Shown here: positions 16,440 through 25,670 of the stretch, one piece after another
Numbering within the stretch: position 1 is the first letter of the stretch
Layout: each line of letters begins with the position of its first letter
Origin: an uncultured Bacteroidales bacterium
GTDB taxonomy: Bacteria; Bacteroidota; Bacteroidia; Bacteroidales; UBA932
Length of the DNA stretch: 64,000 nt
Direction: 5' to 3'
NCBI GenBank assembly: GCA_944323845.1
Contig: CALUUA010000006.1
Span: 46,016 to 110,015, forward strand
The notes under the pieces: model-generated
Database searches by the model: none
Seen by the model: only the letters and a program-made list of their open reading frames with translations
Told to the model about the DNA's origin: nothing
Translations under genes and position numbers: made by a program

Positions 16440-17945
16440 ATGACCATTACTCACGGCTTCCTGGACAACAGGATTTTTCATATCATTTCAGACATTGCCG
16501 CTGCCAGAGGTGTCAGAGCCTATGTTATCGGCGGTTATGTCAGGGACTGCTTTCTGGGACGTCCGAGCAAGGATATCGACATCGTGGTGGAAGGCAGCGG
16601 CATCGACCTCGCCCGGGAAGTGGCGGACGCAGTACACAGCCGCCTGTCCGTGTTCAGGAATTTCGGCACGGCTATGCTGAAATACAAAGGAGTGGAAGTC
16701 GAGTTCGTCGGTGCGCGAAAGGAATCATACCGCAGGGATTCCCGGAAACCCATTGTGGAGAACGGAACGCTCGAGGATGACCAGAAACGCAGGGATTTTA
16801 CGATAAATGCCATGGCTTTCAGCCTCGGGAAGGATGATTTCGGCGCTCTCGTGGATCCTTTCGGAGGAATCAGGGATCTGGCGGATGGCATCATCAGAAC
16901 CCCGCTTGATCCGGATACGACCTACAGCGACGACCCTCTGAGGATGATAAGGGCTGTCAGGTTTGCCACGAAGCTCAGCACCGCCGACAGGCAGTTCAGG
17001 ATAGTGCCGGAATCGCTTGAATCCATAAGACGGAACAGAGACAGGCTGGAAATACTTTCCCGCGAGCGCATTGCCGAAGAACTGGACAAGATGCTGGTAT
17101 GTTCCAGACCGTCCATAGGGTTCCGCCTCATGGACGAGACGGGGCTGCTGGAACTGATATTGCCTCAGCTTTGCAAGCTGAAAGGCACCGAGACTGTGGA
17201 CGGCCGGGGGCACAAGGAAAATTTCTCCCATACGCTCGAAGTCCTCGACAACGTAGCCGCCGAAGAAGAAAAGGCCATTGCCGAAGGCAGCCTGAAGGAC
17301 TATGTGTCGGAAGACGGTGCGCAGAAGGCTACGATCCGGACCGAACCGAATCTGTGGCTCAGGTGGGCGGCTCTCCTTCATGATATAGGAAAGCCGGTGA
17401 CGAAGCGTTATGACAAGTCTCTGGGATGGACCTTCCACGGTCATGAAGTGGTCGGCGCCAGAATGGTCCCTAAAATCTTCAAGTCCCTGAAGATGCCGCT
17501 GAACGAAAAGATGAAGTATGTGGAGAAACTCGTGCTGCTGCATCTGCGGCCCATAGCTCTGGTCACTGAGGAGGTCACCGATTCCGCAGTGCGCCGTCTC
17601 CTGTTCGAGGCCGGAGACGATATAGATGACCTCATGCTGCTGTGCAATGCCGACATCACTTCCAAAAATCCCCGGAAAGTGGAGCGGCTGAAACAGAATT
17701 TCATCGCCGTCAGGAAGAAACTTGCCGAGGTGGAGGCGAAGGACGCCGTCAGGAACTTCAAGAATCCCATTTCAGGCGAATATGTCATGGAACTTTTCGG
17801 CATACCGCCATGCAGGCAGATAGGGGAGCTTAAGGAATATGTGAAGAATGCCATTCTGGACGGCGTCATAGGCAATAATTTCGAGGAGGCGGACCGGTTC
17901 ATGCGTGAGAAGGCTGCCGGAATGGGGCTGACTCCTCGACAGTGA
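16440..17945 (+). CDS. cca: CCA tRNA nucleotidyltransferase / poly(A) polymerase family with HD domain
   Basis: The enzyme adds or repairs the 3' CCA end of tRNAs. The N-terminal class II nucleotidyltransferase domain shows GGYVRDCFLGRPSKDIDIVV (the DxD metal site), a basic RRDFTINAMAF block, and DPLRMIRAVRFA in the neck. A C-terminal HD domain contains LLHDIGKPVTKR. At 501 residues it is the usual length for this fused type in Bacteroidota. The start at 16440 (MTITHGFLDNRIF) lies 19 bp after the preceding stop; a start at 16392 is possible but lies inside that gene. The stop overlaps a GTG of the next frame. Confidence 0.93.
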   Translation: MTITHGFLDNRIFHIISDIAAARGVRAYVIGGYVRDCFLGRPSKDIDIVVEGSGIDLAREVADAVHSRLSVFRNFGTAMLKYKGVEVEFVGARKESYRRDSRKPIVENGTLEDDQKRRDFTINAMAFSLGKDDFGALVDPFGGIRDLADGIIRTPLDPDTTYSDDPLRMIRAVRFATKLSTADRQFRIVPESLESIRRNRDRLEILSRERIAEELDKMLVCSRPSIGFRLMDETGLLELILPQLCKLKGTETVDGRGHKENFSHTLEVLDNVAAEEEKAIAEGSLKDYVSEDGAQKATIRTEPNLWLRWAALLHDIGKPVTKRYDKSLGWTFHGHEVVGARMVPKIFKSLKMPLNEKMKYVEKLVLLHLRPIALVTEEVTDSAVRRLLFEAGDDIDDLMLLCNADITSKNPRKVERLKQNFIAVRKKLAEVEAKDAVRNFKNPISGEYVMELFGIPPCRQIGELKEYVKNAILDGVIGNNFEEADRFMREKAAGMGLTPRQ

Positions 17946-17953
17946 CACCCGCC

Positions 17954-18907
17954 ATGGAAAGCCGTCTCATAGAAAAATATCTCGCCTACATTTCCACCGT
18001 CAGACGATATTCCGACAGGACGGCAGAGATTTACCGCTCTGTTCTGGAGGACTTCGTTTCCCATATTCAGGTGTCTGACGACAATGAACTGGCGGATTCG
18101 CTCCGGCCGAACATCATAAGGGGTTATGAGGTGTCGCTGATGGAGAGGAAGCTCAAGTCCAGGACTGTCAACCTGCATGTCTCGGTGTTGAGCGGCTTCT
18201 GTCGTTTTCTGATCAGGGAGGGGATTCTGAAGTCGAATCCGGTGCGTCTGGTCAAACGCCCGAGGACGGAAAAACGCCTGCCGGACTTTTTCAGGGAGGA
18301 AGATATCCGGAATTATTTCGCCGTGACGGAAGCCTATGTCTCCGATACACCTGATCAGACGGAAGAGTCCTATATCAGAAGGTTATACAGGGCAGTGGTG
18401 TCTACCCTGTATAATACCGGAATCCGCCGTTCCGAACTGGTGGGCCTGAAACGCGGGGACGTGGACTTCTCCAGAAGTGTCATGAGGGTGCGGGGAAAAG
18501 GCGATAAAATGAGAGAAATTCCGCTTTTGCCTTCATTTTGTAAGGAAATATCATTATATTTACATGCAGTTGATACGATGGCCGGTAGCGTGCAGCCTGC
18601 TGCTTCACCGCTGTTTGTCACGGCGAAAGGGCGGCCTGTCTACCCGGAACTTGTCGACAGGATAGTCCGGCAGGAACTCGGTCAGGCGGACGGCTTTTCC
18701 GGAAGGAAGTCCCCGCACGTCCTGAGGCATACGGTGGCTACGGGACTTCTGGATGACGGAGCCGACCTGAACTCCATAAAGGAATTCCTGGGGCATTCTT
18801 CACTGGCGGCGACCCAGGTCTACACGCACAACTCCATCGAGAAACTGAAAAATGTTTATAAATCCGCCCATCCGAGGGCTAAAAATGGAGGTAAAAATGG
18901 AGATTAG
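17954..18907 (+). CDS. xerC: Tyrosine recombinase, XerC/XerD type
   Basis: The site-specific recombinase resolves chromosome dimers if it is the true Xer protein. From this ATG the catalytic residues are all present: Arg158 (NTGIRRSEL), Lys182 (RGKGDKMREIPL), His255 and Arg258 (PHVLRHTVAT), His281 (LGHSSLAATQ) and the nucleophile Tyr290 (QVYTHNSIEKL). The N-terminal SAM-like core-binding domain precedes them. Its 317-residue length fits Xer rather than integrative-element integrases, and no mobile-element cargo is near. A GTG at 17942, overlapping the cca stop, is an alternative start. The end overlaps hpf by 11 bp, an order common in Bacteroidales. Confidence 0.88.
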   Translation: MESRLIEKYLAYISTVRRYSDRTAEIYRSVLEDFVSHIQVSDDNELADSLRPNIIRGYEVSLMERKLKSRTVNLHVSVLSGFCRFLIREGILKSNPVRLVKRPRTEKRLPDFFREEDIRNYFAVTEAYVSDTPDQTEESYIRRLYRAVVSTLYNTGIRRSELVGLKRGDVDFSRSVMRVRGKGDKMREIPLLPSFCKEISLYLHAVDTMAGSVQPAASPLFVTAKGRPVYPELVDRIVRQELGQADGFSGRKSPHVLRHTVATGLLDDGADLNSIKEFLGHSSLAATQVYTHNSIEKLKNVYKSAHPRAKNGGKNGD

Positions 18908-19187
18908 AGTGCAATCCATCAAGTTCAATGCTGATCAGAAATTGCTGGACTTCGTAGAAAAGAAACTATCCAAATTGCCTAGATTCTATGATGAGATCAT
19001 CGGAGTGGATGTCACGATGTCGCTGCTTCCGGAACATGAGAACAAGAATGTGAAAGTACAGGTGCAGATTCCCGGAAATGACGTAGTGGTCGAGAGAAAT
19101 GCCAGGACTTTCGAGGATGCCGTGGTCGACTGTCTCGATGTCCTGAAGGAAAAGCTGGTGAGGGTGAAGGAGAAAAAGGCGAATTGA
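18897..19187 (+). CDS. hpf: Ribosome hibernation-promoting factor (HPF/YfiA family)
   Basis: This 96-residue short-form protein binds the 30S decoding region of idle ribosomes. It starts MEIRVQSIKFNADQKLLDFV and has the basic second helix FVEKKLSKLPRFYDEIIG. A beta-hairpin (VKVQVQIPGNDVVVERNART) and the conserved EDAVVDCLDVLKEKL helix follow. ATG 18897 is preceded by GGAGG; ATG 18885 adds four residues. The gene begins inside the end of the recombinase gene, so the two are translationally linked. Confidence 0.93.
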   Translation: MEIRVQSIKFNADQKLLDFVEKKLSKLPRFYDEIIGVDVTMSLLPEHENKNVKVQVQIPGNDVVVERNARTFEDAVVDCLDVLKEKLVRVKEKKAN

Positions 19188-19249
19188 CAATAAGATATCA
19201 GGAATTGCCGCGCAAGCGGTTTCCGCATTGATTTTTTTATACGGCCGGA

Positions 19250-19281
19250 TTTGTAATCCAGCCGTAATTTTTTTATTTTTG
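19250..19281 (+). promoter_or_regulatory. Promoter of the PurF-like gene
   Basis: TTTG at 19250-19253 and TATTTTTG at 19274-19281, separated by 20 bp, match the Bacteroidota -33/-7 consensus. The ATG lies 20 bp downstream of the -7 box. Confidence 0.7.
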
Positions 19282-19300
19282 CGCGCAAAATTTTGTCAAT

Positions 19301-20707
19301 ATGGGAGGTTTTTTCGGTACTATTTCCAAGGTAAAATGCATCAATGATCTGTACTATGGTACGGATTACAATTCTCACATGGGAACCAAGAGGGGCGGCA
19401 TGGTGACCTACAGCCCGGAAGACGGGTTCAAGCGTTCCATACACAACCTCGAAAGTTCATATTTCCGGAGCAAGTTCGAGGACGATCTGGACAAGTTCAC
19501 GGGAAATTCAGGAATAGGAGTGATAAGCGACACTGATCCGCAGCCGATTGTCCTTAATTCCCACCTCGGCAAGTTCGCCATCGTCACCGTCGCCAGAATA
19601 GCGAATATGGCAGAGCTGGAGAAAGAACTGCTGGACAGTAACATGCATTTCGCCGAGCTCAGTTCCGGAAAGACCAATCAGACGGAACTCGTGGCCCTGC
19701 TCATCATTCAGGGCAAGACTTTCAGGGAAGGAATCGAGAATGTCTTCGCGAAGATCAAAGGTTCTTGCTCCATGCTGATCCTGACGGAAGACGGCATCAT
19801 TGCGGCCAGAGACAGGCTCGGCCGCACACCGATAGTGGTAGGGAAAAAGGATGGAGCCTATGCGGTGACCAGCGAGTCTTGCAGTTTCCCGAATCTTGGA
19901 TTCGAGACGGAGGGCTATGTGGGGCCGGGAGAAATCATAAGGCTGTACCATGACCATGTGGAGCAGATCAAGGCTCCTGAAAAGGATATGCAGATATGCT
20001 CATTCCTGTGGGTGTATTACGGATTCCCGAATTCATCTTACGAAGGCAGGAATGTGGAGCAGGTCCGTTTCAGCAGCGGGTACAAGATGGGAAGCAAGGA
20101 TGAGTCCGAAGCCGATTTCGTCTGCGGAATCCCGGATTCGGGCATCGGGCAGGGACTCGGCTATGCAGAAGGAAAGGGTATCCCGTACCATCGCGCCATC
20201 ACCAAGTACACCCCGACATGGCCGAGGAGCTTCACCCCGAGCAATCAGGAGCGCAGGGATCTGGTGGCTAAAATGAAACTCATCCCGAACAGGGACATGC
20301 TTCAGGGAAAGAAGATCATTTTCTGCGATGACTCGATCGTGAGGGGAACCCAGCTGAAAGATAACGTGAAGGTCCTTTATGACTATGGCGCCAAGGAAGT
20401 GCACATGAGGATAGGCTGTCCGCCTCTGGTATTCGGCTGCCCATTCATCGGCTTTTCCGCCAGCAAGACAGACATGGAACTTATCACCAGACGCATTATC
20501 AAGGAGTTCGAGGGCGAAGCGGACAAGAATCTGGACAAGTATTCCGACCCGACCACGCCTGAATACAGGAAAATGGTCGGTAAGATCGCGGAAATGTTAG
20601 GCTTGACTTCGCTGGAATTCAATACTATAGACACTCTTGTCGAGGCTATAGGCCTGCCTAAGTGCAGGATATGTACGCACTGCTTCGACGGTTCAAGCCG
20701 GTTCTGA
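19301..20707 (+). CDS. Amidophosphoribosyltransferase-like protein lacking the glutaminase Cys
   Basis: The 468-residue protein has an N-terminal Ntn-type glutaminase-like domain and a C-terminal PRTase domain. PRPP-binding residues are intact in KIIFCDDSIVRGTQ near residues 337-350. In true PurF the N-terminal nucleophile is Cys2; here the start is MGGFFGTISK, with Gly at that place. Glutamine hydrolysis in the usual way is therefore not expected. The C-terminus has CRICTHC. This MGGFFG variant is familiar in Bacteroidota, where it often occurs beside a second, canonical PurF. It may use ammonia, or act on another substrate or as a regulator. It stands alone on its transcript, with a good promoter. 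Confidence 0.85.
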   Translation: MGGFFGTISKVKCINDLYYGTDYNSHMGTKRGGMVTYSPEDGFKRSIHNLESSYFRSKFEDDLDKFTGNSGIGVISDTDPQPIVLNSHLGKFAIVTVARIANMAELEKELLDSNMHFAELSSGKTNQTELVALLIIQGKTFREGIENVFAKIKGSCSMLILTEDGIIAARDRLGRTPIVVGKKDGAYAVTSESCSFPNLGFETEGYVGPGEIIRLYHDHVEQIKAPEKDMQICSFLWVYYGFPNSSYEGRNVEQVRFSSGYKMGSKDESEADFVCGIPDSGIGQGLGYAEGKGIPYHRAITKYTPTWPRSFTPSNQERRDLVAKMKLIPNRDMLQGKKIIFCDDSIVRGTQLKDNVKVLYDYGAKEVHMRIGCPPLVFGCPFIGFSASKTDMELITRRIIKEFEGEADKNLDKYSDPTTPEYRKMVGKIAEMLGLTSLEFNTIDTLVEAIGLPKCRICTHCFDGSSRF

Positions 20708-22054
20708 TACGATCAGCAGGTTAGCGTTCCCGTCGGAGAGGCTGCACGACAGCCCGAACACATGGATGTCCCCTCCTGAGGAGACTCCGAGCTTTTTCCT
20801 CAAGGTATCGGTATCCATTTTTATATTTCTGGCAGAGACTTCCGCTTTCGGGAAGTTTCTGCCAATGTCTTTAATGGACTGCCTGTTCAGGGGCAGGACC
20901 TGCCTTATGGTGAAAAACCTGCCGAAACCGGCCAATGTGTCTGTCGCAGAATCCAGATCTGGCATTCCGTCCATGCCGGCCCTTTCCGGATCCGTTACAT
21001 AATAATGGGTGAACCGGCCGAGTTTCTTCAGGGGGAATCTCCGGCACAGGGCGTTGAAGGCTCCGGCCTTCATCAGGGCTTTCCCCGGTTCGTACAGCAA
21101 GGCTCCCGGAGAGAGTTCATCCGGCGAAACGGGATACAGGGCTTCCGGACCGGCAAGCAGTTCATCCATGCCGAACGTCATCCGCGACCATCCGCGGAAG
21201 GTGAACCGGCCTTCGGGTTCCGCTGCGGCATTCCCTCTATGAGAGGCCACTGTTACGCTGCATTCTCCGTGGTGCTCTCTGTCCAGAAGGAGCAGGATTT
21301 CCTTGCATTCGCCTCCTGCGGCCAGAATATGCAGCTCTATACAGCTGTCGCCGAGCCTTTTCAGAAGCAGGTTGATGTCAGCCATGGGCGAGAGTTTGAT
21401 CAGGATGAACCTGCAAACCTCGAAAAGCCCGTCCTTAAGGGAGATGATATCCGGGCTGCATTGCTCCGGCAGGAAGACTTTCGATCCGTCATCGCCGCGT
21501 CTGGCCGGGTCCAGATAAACAAGGTCAGGCCTGAAGCCGTGCAGAAGCTCTGCGGGAGTAAGTTCCGGGACATCCTCCCTGATTTCATCGAGGCTTTCCT
21601 CCGCCATGACTGTGCTGCTTCCCTTTGCGCTTATCCTGCAAGAGCGTACCTGTATGTTGTCGGCCCCGAGAGCCTTGAAGTTGGCTTTGGCGGCAGCTGC
21701 GAGGACCGGATTCATCTCATTGTAGAGTACCTGCCGGGCTGCGAGTGAAAATGCCCAGGAGTCTACGCCGAGACCGCCTGTGAGGTCTGCGATCCTCCGG
21801 AATATCATGTGGACGAAGGCGGCCTTGTATCTGGCGGTGATTTCGGAACTGCATTGCTCTGCACCGAGCTTGAGAGGGAAGGCCAGTTCCGGATGGGCAT
21901 ACCATGACGGAACCTTCTTTTTGAGCTTTCTCCGGACTTCTATGGTATCGGCAGCAAGGCCGGCGTCTATATTGTCCGGAATTTTTCCGGACAGCAGAAG
22001 TCTTGCGGTATCGTCGTTTTCGTGTTTTTCGATGAATTCGGAAAAACTTTCCAT
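20693..22054 (-). CDS. THUMP-like class I SAM methyltransferase
   Basis: A Rossmann methyltransferase with motif I DLTGGLGVDSWAFSLAA and NEMNPVLAAAAKANF for the second strand. The catalytic-site-like YLDPARRGDDG resembles the DPPY/DPAR loop of base-modifying enzymes. A long C-terminal THUMP-like region follows (HYYVTDPERAG). The likely role is RNA base methylation, but the target is unknown. The start MESFSEFIEK at 22054 is chosen over the longer ORF from 22087 because the extra residues look non-conserved. The stop overlaps the convergent PurF-like gene by 15 bp. Confidence 0.82.
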   Translation of the reverse strand: MESFSEFIEKHENDDTARLLLSGKIPDNIDAGLAADTIEVRRKLKKKVPSWYAHPELAFPLKLGAEQCSSEITARYKAAFVHMIFRRIADLTGGLGVDSWAFSLAARQVLYNEMNPVLAAAAKANFKALGADNIQVRSCRISAKGSSTVMAEESLDEIREDVPELTPAELLHGFRPDLVYLDPARRGDDGSKVFLPEQCSPDIISLKDGLFEVCRFILIKLSPMADINLLLKRLGDSCIELHILAAGGECKEILLLLDREHHGECSVTVASHRGNAAAEPEGRFTFRGWSRMTFGMDELLAGPEALYPVSPDELSPGALLYEPGKALMKAGAFNALCRRFPLKKLGRFTHYYVTDPERAGMDGMPDLDSATDTLAGFGRFFTIRQVLPLNRQSIKDIGRNFPKAEVSARNIKMDTDTLRKKLGVSSGGDIHVFGLSCSLSDGNANLLIVSEPA

Positions 22055-22181
22055 GGAAAAAGATATTTTCTGAGGCAAAATTACCATTTATTGCGGATAT
22101 TTGATAAATTTGTATGATTATCTTTTAGATATCCGACCGTGTAATTTATTGTTGACACTATATTTAAACTAAGAATCAATT

Positions 22182-23846
22182 ATGGAAAGAAATTTCAGAG
22201 AAGTCGCCCAGAGCTGGCTTGACGGAAACTATGACCAGGAGACCAAGGATGAGGTCAGAAAACTGATGGATACCGATCCTGCAGGTCTTGAAGACGCTTT
22301 CTACCGTAATCTGGAATTCGGTACAGGCGGACTCCGCGGCGTGATGGGTGTCGGTACGAACAGGATGAACAAGTATGTGGTGGCCATGGCTACGCAGGGA
22401 CTTGCCAACTATATTCTGAAGAATGTTCCGGGCGACAGCCACAGCGTGTGCGTGTCATATGACAGCAGAAACAACAGCGATGCGTTCGCCCATATCACTG
22501 CGGAGGTGCTTTCTGCAAACGGCATACATGTCTATATTTACGATTGCCTGCATCCGGTGCCGCTTCTGAGCTATGCGGTGAGGAAGAAACATGCGACTGC
22601 AGGTGTCATGGTTACAGCTTCCCATAATCCGAAGGAGTATAACGGATACAAGGTCTACTGGTCCGACGGGGCGCAGATCATAGCTCCGGTGGACAAGGAT
22701 ATCGTAGCCGAGGTGAATGCCATTTCTGATCCGTCCATGGTGAAATACAAGGCTGACGGAAAGGAAGGCGGCATAGAGATCATGGGCGATGAGATGAATG
22801 AGGCGTATATGAACGATGTGCTCACTCTCATGCTTTCTCCTGAGGCCAGACAGAAGCACAAGGACCTGAAGATAGTCTATACTCCGCTGCACGGTTCCGG
22901 CGTGAAGATCGTTCCGGCCATCCTGAAGAGGCTCGGTTTCGAGAATATCTACCACGTGCCGGAGCAGGATATAAACGACGGCAATTTCCCTACCGTAAAG
23001 TCTCCGAACCCGGAGGAGTCATCCGCACTGGAAATGGCAGTGAAGGTCGCAGACCGTGAAGGCGCGGATCTGGTGCTCGCCACTGACCCTGACGCCGACC
23101 GTCTCGGTATCGCCGTGCGCGACAATGACGGGAAGATGGTGCTTTTCAACGGTAATCAGACCGGCTCGATGCTGACATACTATATCCTCAGGCGTTGGTC
23201 GGAACTGGGCAAGCTCGACAGCACCAAGTATGTGGTGAAGACCATAGTGACCACTGAGCTCATCCGCGCCATAGCGGAAAAATACGGAGTGAAGGTCTAC
23301 AATGTCCTGACAGGCTTCAAATTCATCGCCGACATCGTCCGCAAGAACGAAGGCAAGGGCGAATTCATCTGCGGCGGAGAGGAAAGCTACGGCTTCAATA
23401 TCGGCGAGTTCGTCCGTGACAAGGATGCTCCTATCTCGTGCGCAATGGTAGCCGAATGTGCAGCCTGGGCTGCTGAACAGGGCCTGACTCTCTACCAGCT
23501 TCTGCAGAACATATACAAGGAGTTCGGATATTACAAGGAGTCCCTTACCTCTTTAGTCCGCAAGGGCAAGGCCGGAGTCGAGGAAATCGCACAGATCATG
23601 ACCGACTACAGGAGCAATCCTCCTAAAGATCTGGCCGGCGTACCTGTGACCAAGGTCATCGACTATAACAAGCCGGAGGAAACCGGACTTCCGAAGTCGA
23701 ATGTGCTCCAGTTCTTCAACGAAGCCGGTGACGTAGTGTCCGTAAGGCCTTCCGGTACGGAACCGAAAATCAAGTTCTATTTCGGTGCCAAGGGCAATGA
23801 TGCCGATGCCAAGATAGAGAAGCTGCGCGCGCAGTTCATCAAATAG
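22182..23846 (+). CDS. Phospho-sugar mutase (phosphoglucomutase/phosphomannomutase)
   Basis: This alpha-D-phosphohexomutase interconverts hexose-1- and hexose-6-phosphates through a phosphoserine. Ser147 lies in GVMVTASHNPKEYNGYKVYW, the Mg-binding loop is ATDPDADRLGIAV, the sugar-specificity loop is CGGEESYGFNIG, and the C-terminal phosphate-binding loop is RPSGTEPKIKF. At 554 residues it belongs to the long PGM/PMM type common in Bacteroidota and Firmicutes. It would feed nucleotide-sugar and glycogen pathways. Sequence alone does not settle glucose versus mannose preference. The upstream region contains TAAATTTG (22105-22112). Confidence 0.93.
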   Translation: MERNFREVAQSWLDGNYDQETKDEVRKLMDTDPAGLEDAFYRNLEFGTGGLRGVMGVGTNRMNKYVVAMATQGLANYILKNVPGDSHSVCVSYDSRNNSDAFAHITAEVLSANGIHVYIYDCLHPVPLLSYAVRKKHATAGVMVTASHNPKEYNGYKVYWSDGAQIIAPVDKDIVAEVNAISDPSMVKYKADGKEGGIEIMGDEMNEAYMNDVLTLMLSPEARQKHKDLKIVYTPLHGSGVKIVPAILKRLGFENIYHVPEQDINDGNFPTVKSPNPEESSALEMAVKVADREGADLVLATDPDADRLGIAVRDNDGKMVLFNGNQTGSMLTYYILRRWSELGKLDSTKYVVKTIVTTELIRAIAEKYGVKVYNVLTGFKFIADIVRKNEGKGEFICGGEESYGFNIGEFVRDKDAPISCAMVAECAAWAAEQGLTLYQLLQNIYKEFGYYKESLTSLVRKGKAGVEEIAQIMTDYRSNPPKDLAGVPVTKVIDYNKPEETGLPKSNVLQFFNEAGDVVSVRPSGTEPKIKFYFGAKGNDADAKIEKLRAQFIK

Positions 23847-23861
23847 TCCGACCCGGAAACG

Positions 23862-25172
23862 ATGACAGGCACATCATTCCTACATCCGCAGTACGAGGCG
23901 CTTTCCCGTACGGAGATCGAGGCGCTGCAGATGGAGCGTCTGCACAAGACGCTCCTGCAGTGCATGGAATCCCCGTTCTACAGGAAACGGTTCAAGGAGA
24001 GCGGAATCACCCCGCAGGATATCAGGACGCTGGACGATATTGTCAAAATACCGTTCACGACCAAGCAGGACCTGCGGGACAACTATCCTTTCGGCCTGTG
24101 TACCGTAGGCATGGACAAGGTGGTCAGGCTTCATTCCTCGAGCGGGACTACCGGCAAGCCTACTGTAATCCTCCATACCGCCCGTGATCTGGACCAATGG
24201 GCTGAAGCCGTGGCCAGATGTCTGTATATGGTGGGTCTCAGACCCGGCGATGTCTTCCAGAACACTTCCGGTTACGGAATGTTTACCGGAGGCCTCGGAT
24301 TCCAATACGGGGCGGAGCGGCTGGGGCTTCTGACAGTCCCTGCTGCGGCCGGGAACACCAGACGGCAGATCAAGTTCATCATGGATTTCGGCACTACGGC
24401 CATTCATGCCATACCGAGCTACGCCGGCCGTCTTTTCGAAGTGATGGATGAGATGGGAATCGACCCGGGGAAGGATACCGCGTTGAAGACTTTGGTCATC
24501 GGAGCCGAACCTCATTCGGAAGAACAGCGCAGGCGCATCGAGCGGATGCTCGGCGTGAAGGCCTACAATTCTTTCGGCATGTCGGAGATGTGCGGTCCGG
24601 GTGTGGCTTTCGAATGCCCCCAGCAGAACGGAATGCACATTTGGGAGGACTACTATATAGTGGAGATCGTGGATCCTGTCACTTTGGAGCCTGTGCCGGA
24701 CGGGGAAGTCGGAGAGCTTGTCCTCACCACCATAAACAGGGAGGCCATGCCTATGCTTCGCTACCGCACCAGGGATCTCACCCGGATATTGCCCGGCGAA
24801 TGTCCTTGCGGCAGGCATCACAAGCGTCTGGACCGCATGAAGGGCCGGAGCGATGACATGATGATACTTAAAGGGGTGAATATCTTCCCGATCCAGATAG
24901 AGACAGTCCTGATGCAGTTCCCTGAACTTGGAAACGAATATCTTGTCACCCTCACGAACGAGGATGCGAACGATATGATGACAGTGGATGTGGAACTGAA
25001 GGAATTCCATGATGATTATCCGCGTCTGCAGGCTCTGGCCAGAGAGATAACCAGACAGCTGAAAGACGAGATATTAGTGACTCCGCAGGTGCGTCTCGTG
25101 CCGAAGGGCACTATTCCTGTGACGGACGGCAAGGCAGTAAGGGTAAAGGATTTGAGAAAAACGTTGATTTGA
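23862..25172 (+). CDS. Phenylacetate-CoA ligase family (PaaK-like)
   Basis: The adenylating enzyme activates phenylacetate or related aryl acids to CoA thioesters. The P-loop is RLHSSSGTTGKPTVILHT, the A5 region is YNSFGMSEMCGPG, and A7/A8 are MLRYRTRDLTRI and RMKGRSDDMMILKGVNIFP. The C-terminal AMP-binding_C_2 domain ends TDGKAVRVKDLRKTLI. At 436 residues it is the normal length. It is followed after 1 bp by an ACT protein, a pair typical of gut Bacteroidales and usually linked to aromatic amino-acid fermentation. No indolepyruvate oxidoreductase is adjacent here. Confidence 0.92.
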   Translation: MTGTSFLHPQYEALSRTEIEALQMERLHKTLLQCMESPFYRKRFKESGITPQDIRTLDDIVKIPFTTKQDLRDNYPFGLCTVGMDKVVRLHSSSGTTGKPTVILHTARDLDQWAEAVARCLYMVGLRPGDVFQNTSGYGMFTGGLGFQYGAERLGLLTVPAAAGNTRRQIKFIMDFGTTAIHAIPSYAGRLFEVMDEMGIDPGKDTALKTLVIGAEPHSEEQRRRIERMLGVKAYNSFGMSEMCGPGVAFECPQQNGMHIWEDYYIVEIVDPVTLEPVPDGEVGELVLTTINREAMPMLRYRTRDLTRILPGECPCGRHHKRLDRMKGRSDDMMILKGVNIFPIQIETVLMQFPELGNEYLVTLTNEDANDMMTVDVELKEFHDDYPRLQALAREITRQLKDEILVTPQVRLVPKGTIPVTDGKAVRVKDLRKTLI

Positions 25173-25173
25173 C

Positions 25174-25602
25174 ATGACAGTCCATCAGATATCGGTTTTC
25201 ATAGAGAACAGATCCGGTACGCTCGTGAAGGTGCTGGAGCTGTTCAAGAGTGCAGGCATACAGCTCATAGCGACTACTGTATCGGATACAGCCGACTATG
25301 GCATATTCAGGATTATCTGTTCGGAGCCGGTGAGGGCCAAATCCGTCCTCGATGAGGCGGGTGTTTCATCCAGTCTGGCGGATGTTTTCGCCGTGACTCT
25401 CGAGAATTATCCCGGGACGGCGGCTGATGCCATAAGTTTCCTCAGTCAGGCCGGCATAGGCATTTCATACCTGTATTCATTCATGCTTTCGGGCCGTGGC
25501 ATACTGATATTCAGAACCGATGATCCGGAGAAAACGATGCAGGTCATCACCGCACACGGCATGAGCACGCTGGACGATGAGTCTCTCCTGTCTCTGGTAT
25601 AG
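25174..25602 (+). CDS. Tandem ACT-domain protein
   Basis: 142 residues formed by two ACT folds. The first starts HQISVFIENRSGTLVKVLEL and the second covers DVFAVTLENYPGTAADAISF with ISYLYSFM. ACT domains bind amino acids and regulate partner enzymes. Its position 1 bp after the PaaK-like gene suggests it senses an aromatic amino acid for that enzyme. It has no catalytic domain of its own. Confidence 0.88.
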   Translation: MTVHQISVFIENRSGTLVKVLELFKSAGIQLIATTVSDTADYGIFRIICSEPVRAKSVLDEAGVSSSLADVFAVTLENYPGTAADAISFLSQAGIGISYLYSFMLSGRGILIFRTDDPEKTMQVITAHGMSTLDDESLLSLV

Positions 25603-25670
25603 CACGGTCTGCCGCCTCCTTGCGGATATCCTCATATCCGGCACAAGAGATGCGGAACTGTAGAACGATC

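Noticed and set aside
17954..18907. Integrase of a mobile element
   Set aside because: The length, the tight operon with cca and hpf, and the lack of attachment repeats or cargo fit a chromosomal Xer-type recombinase.
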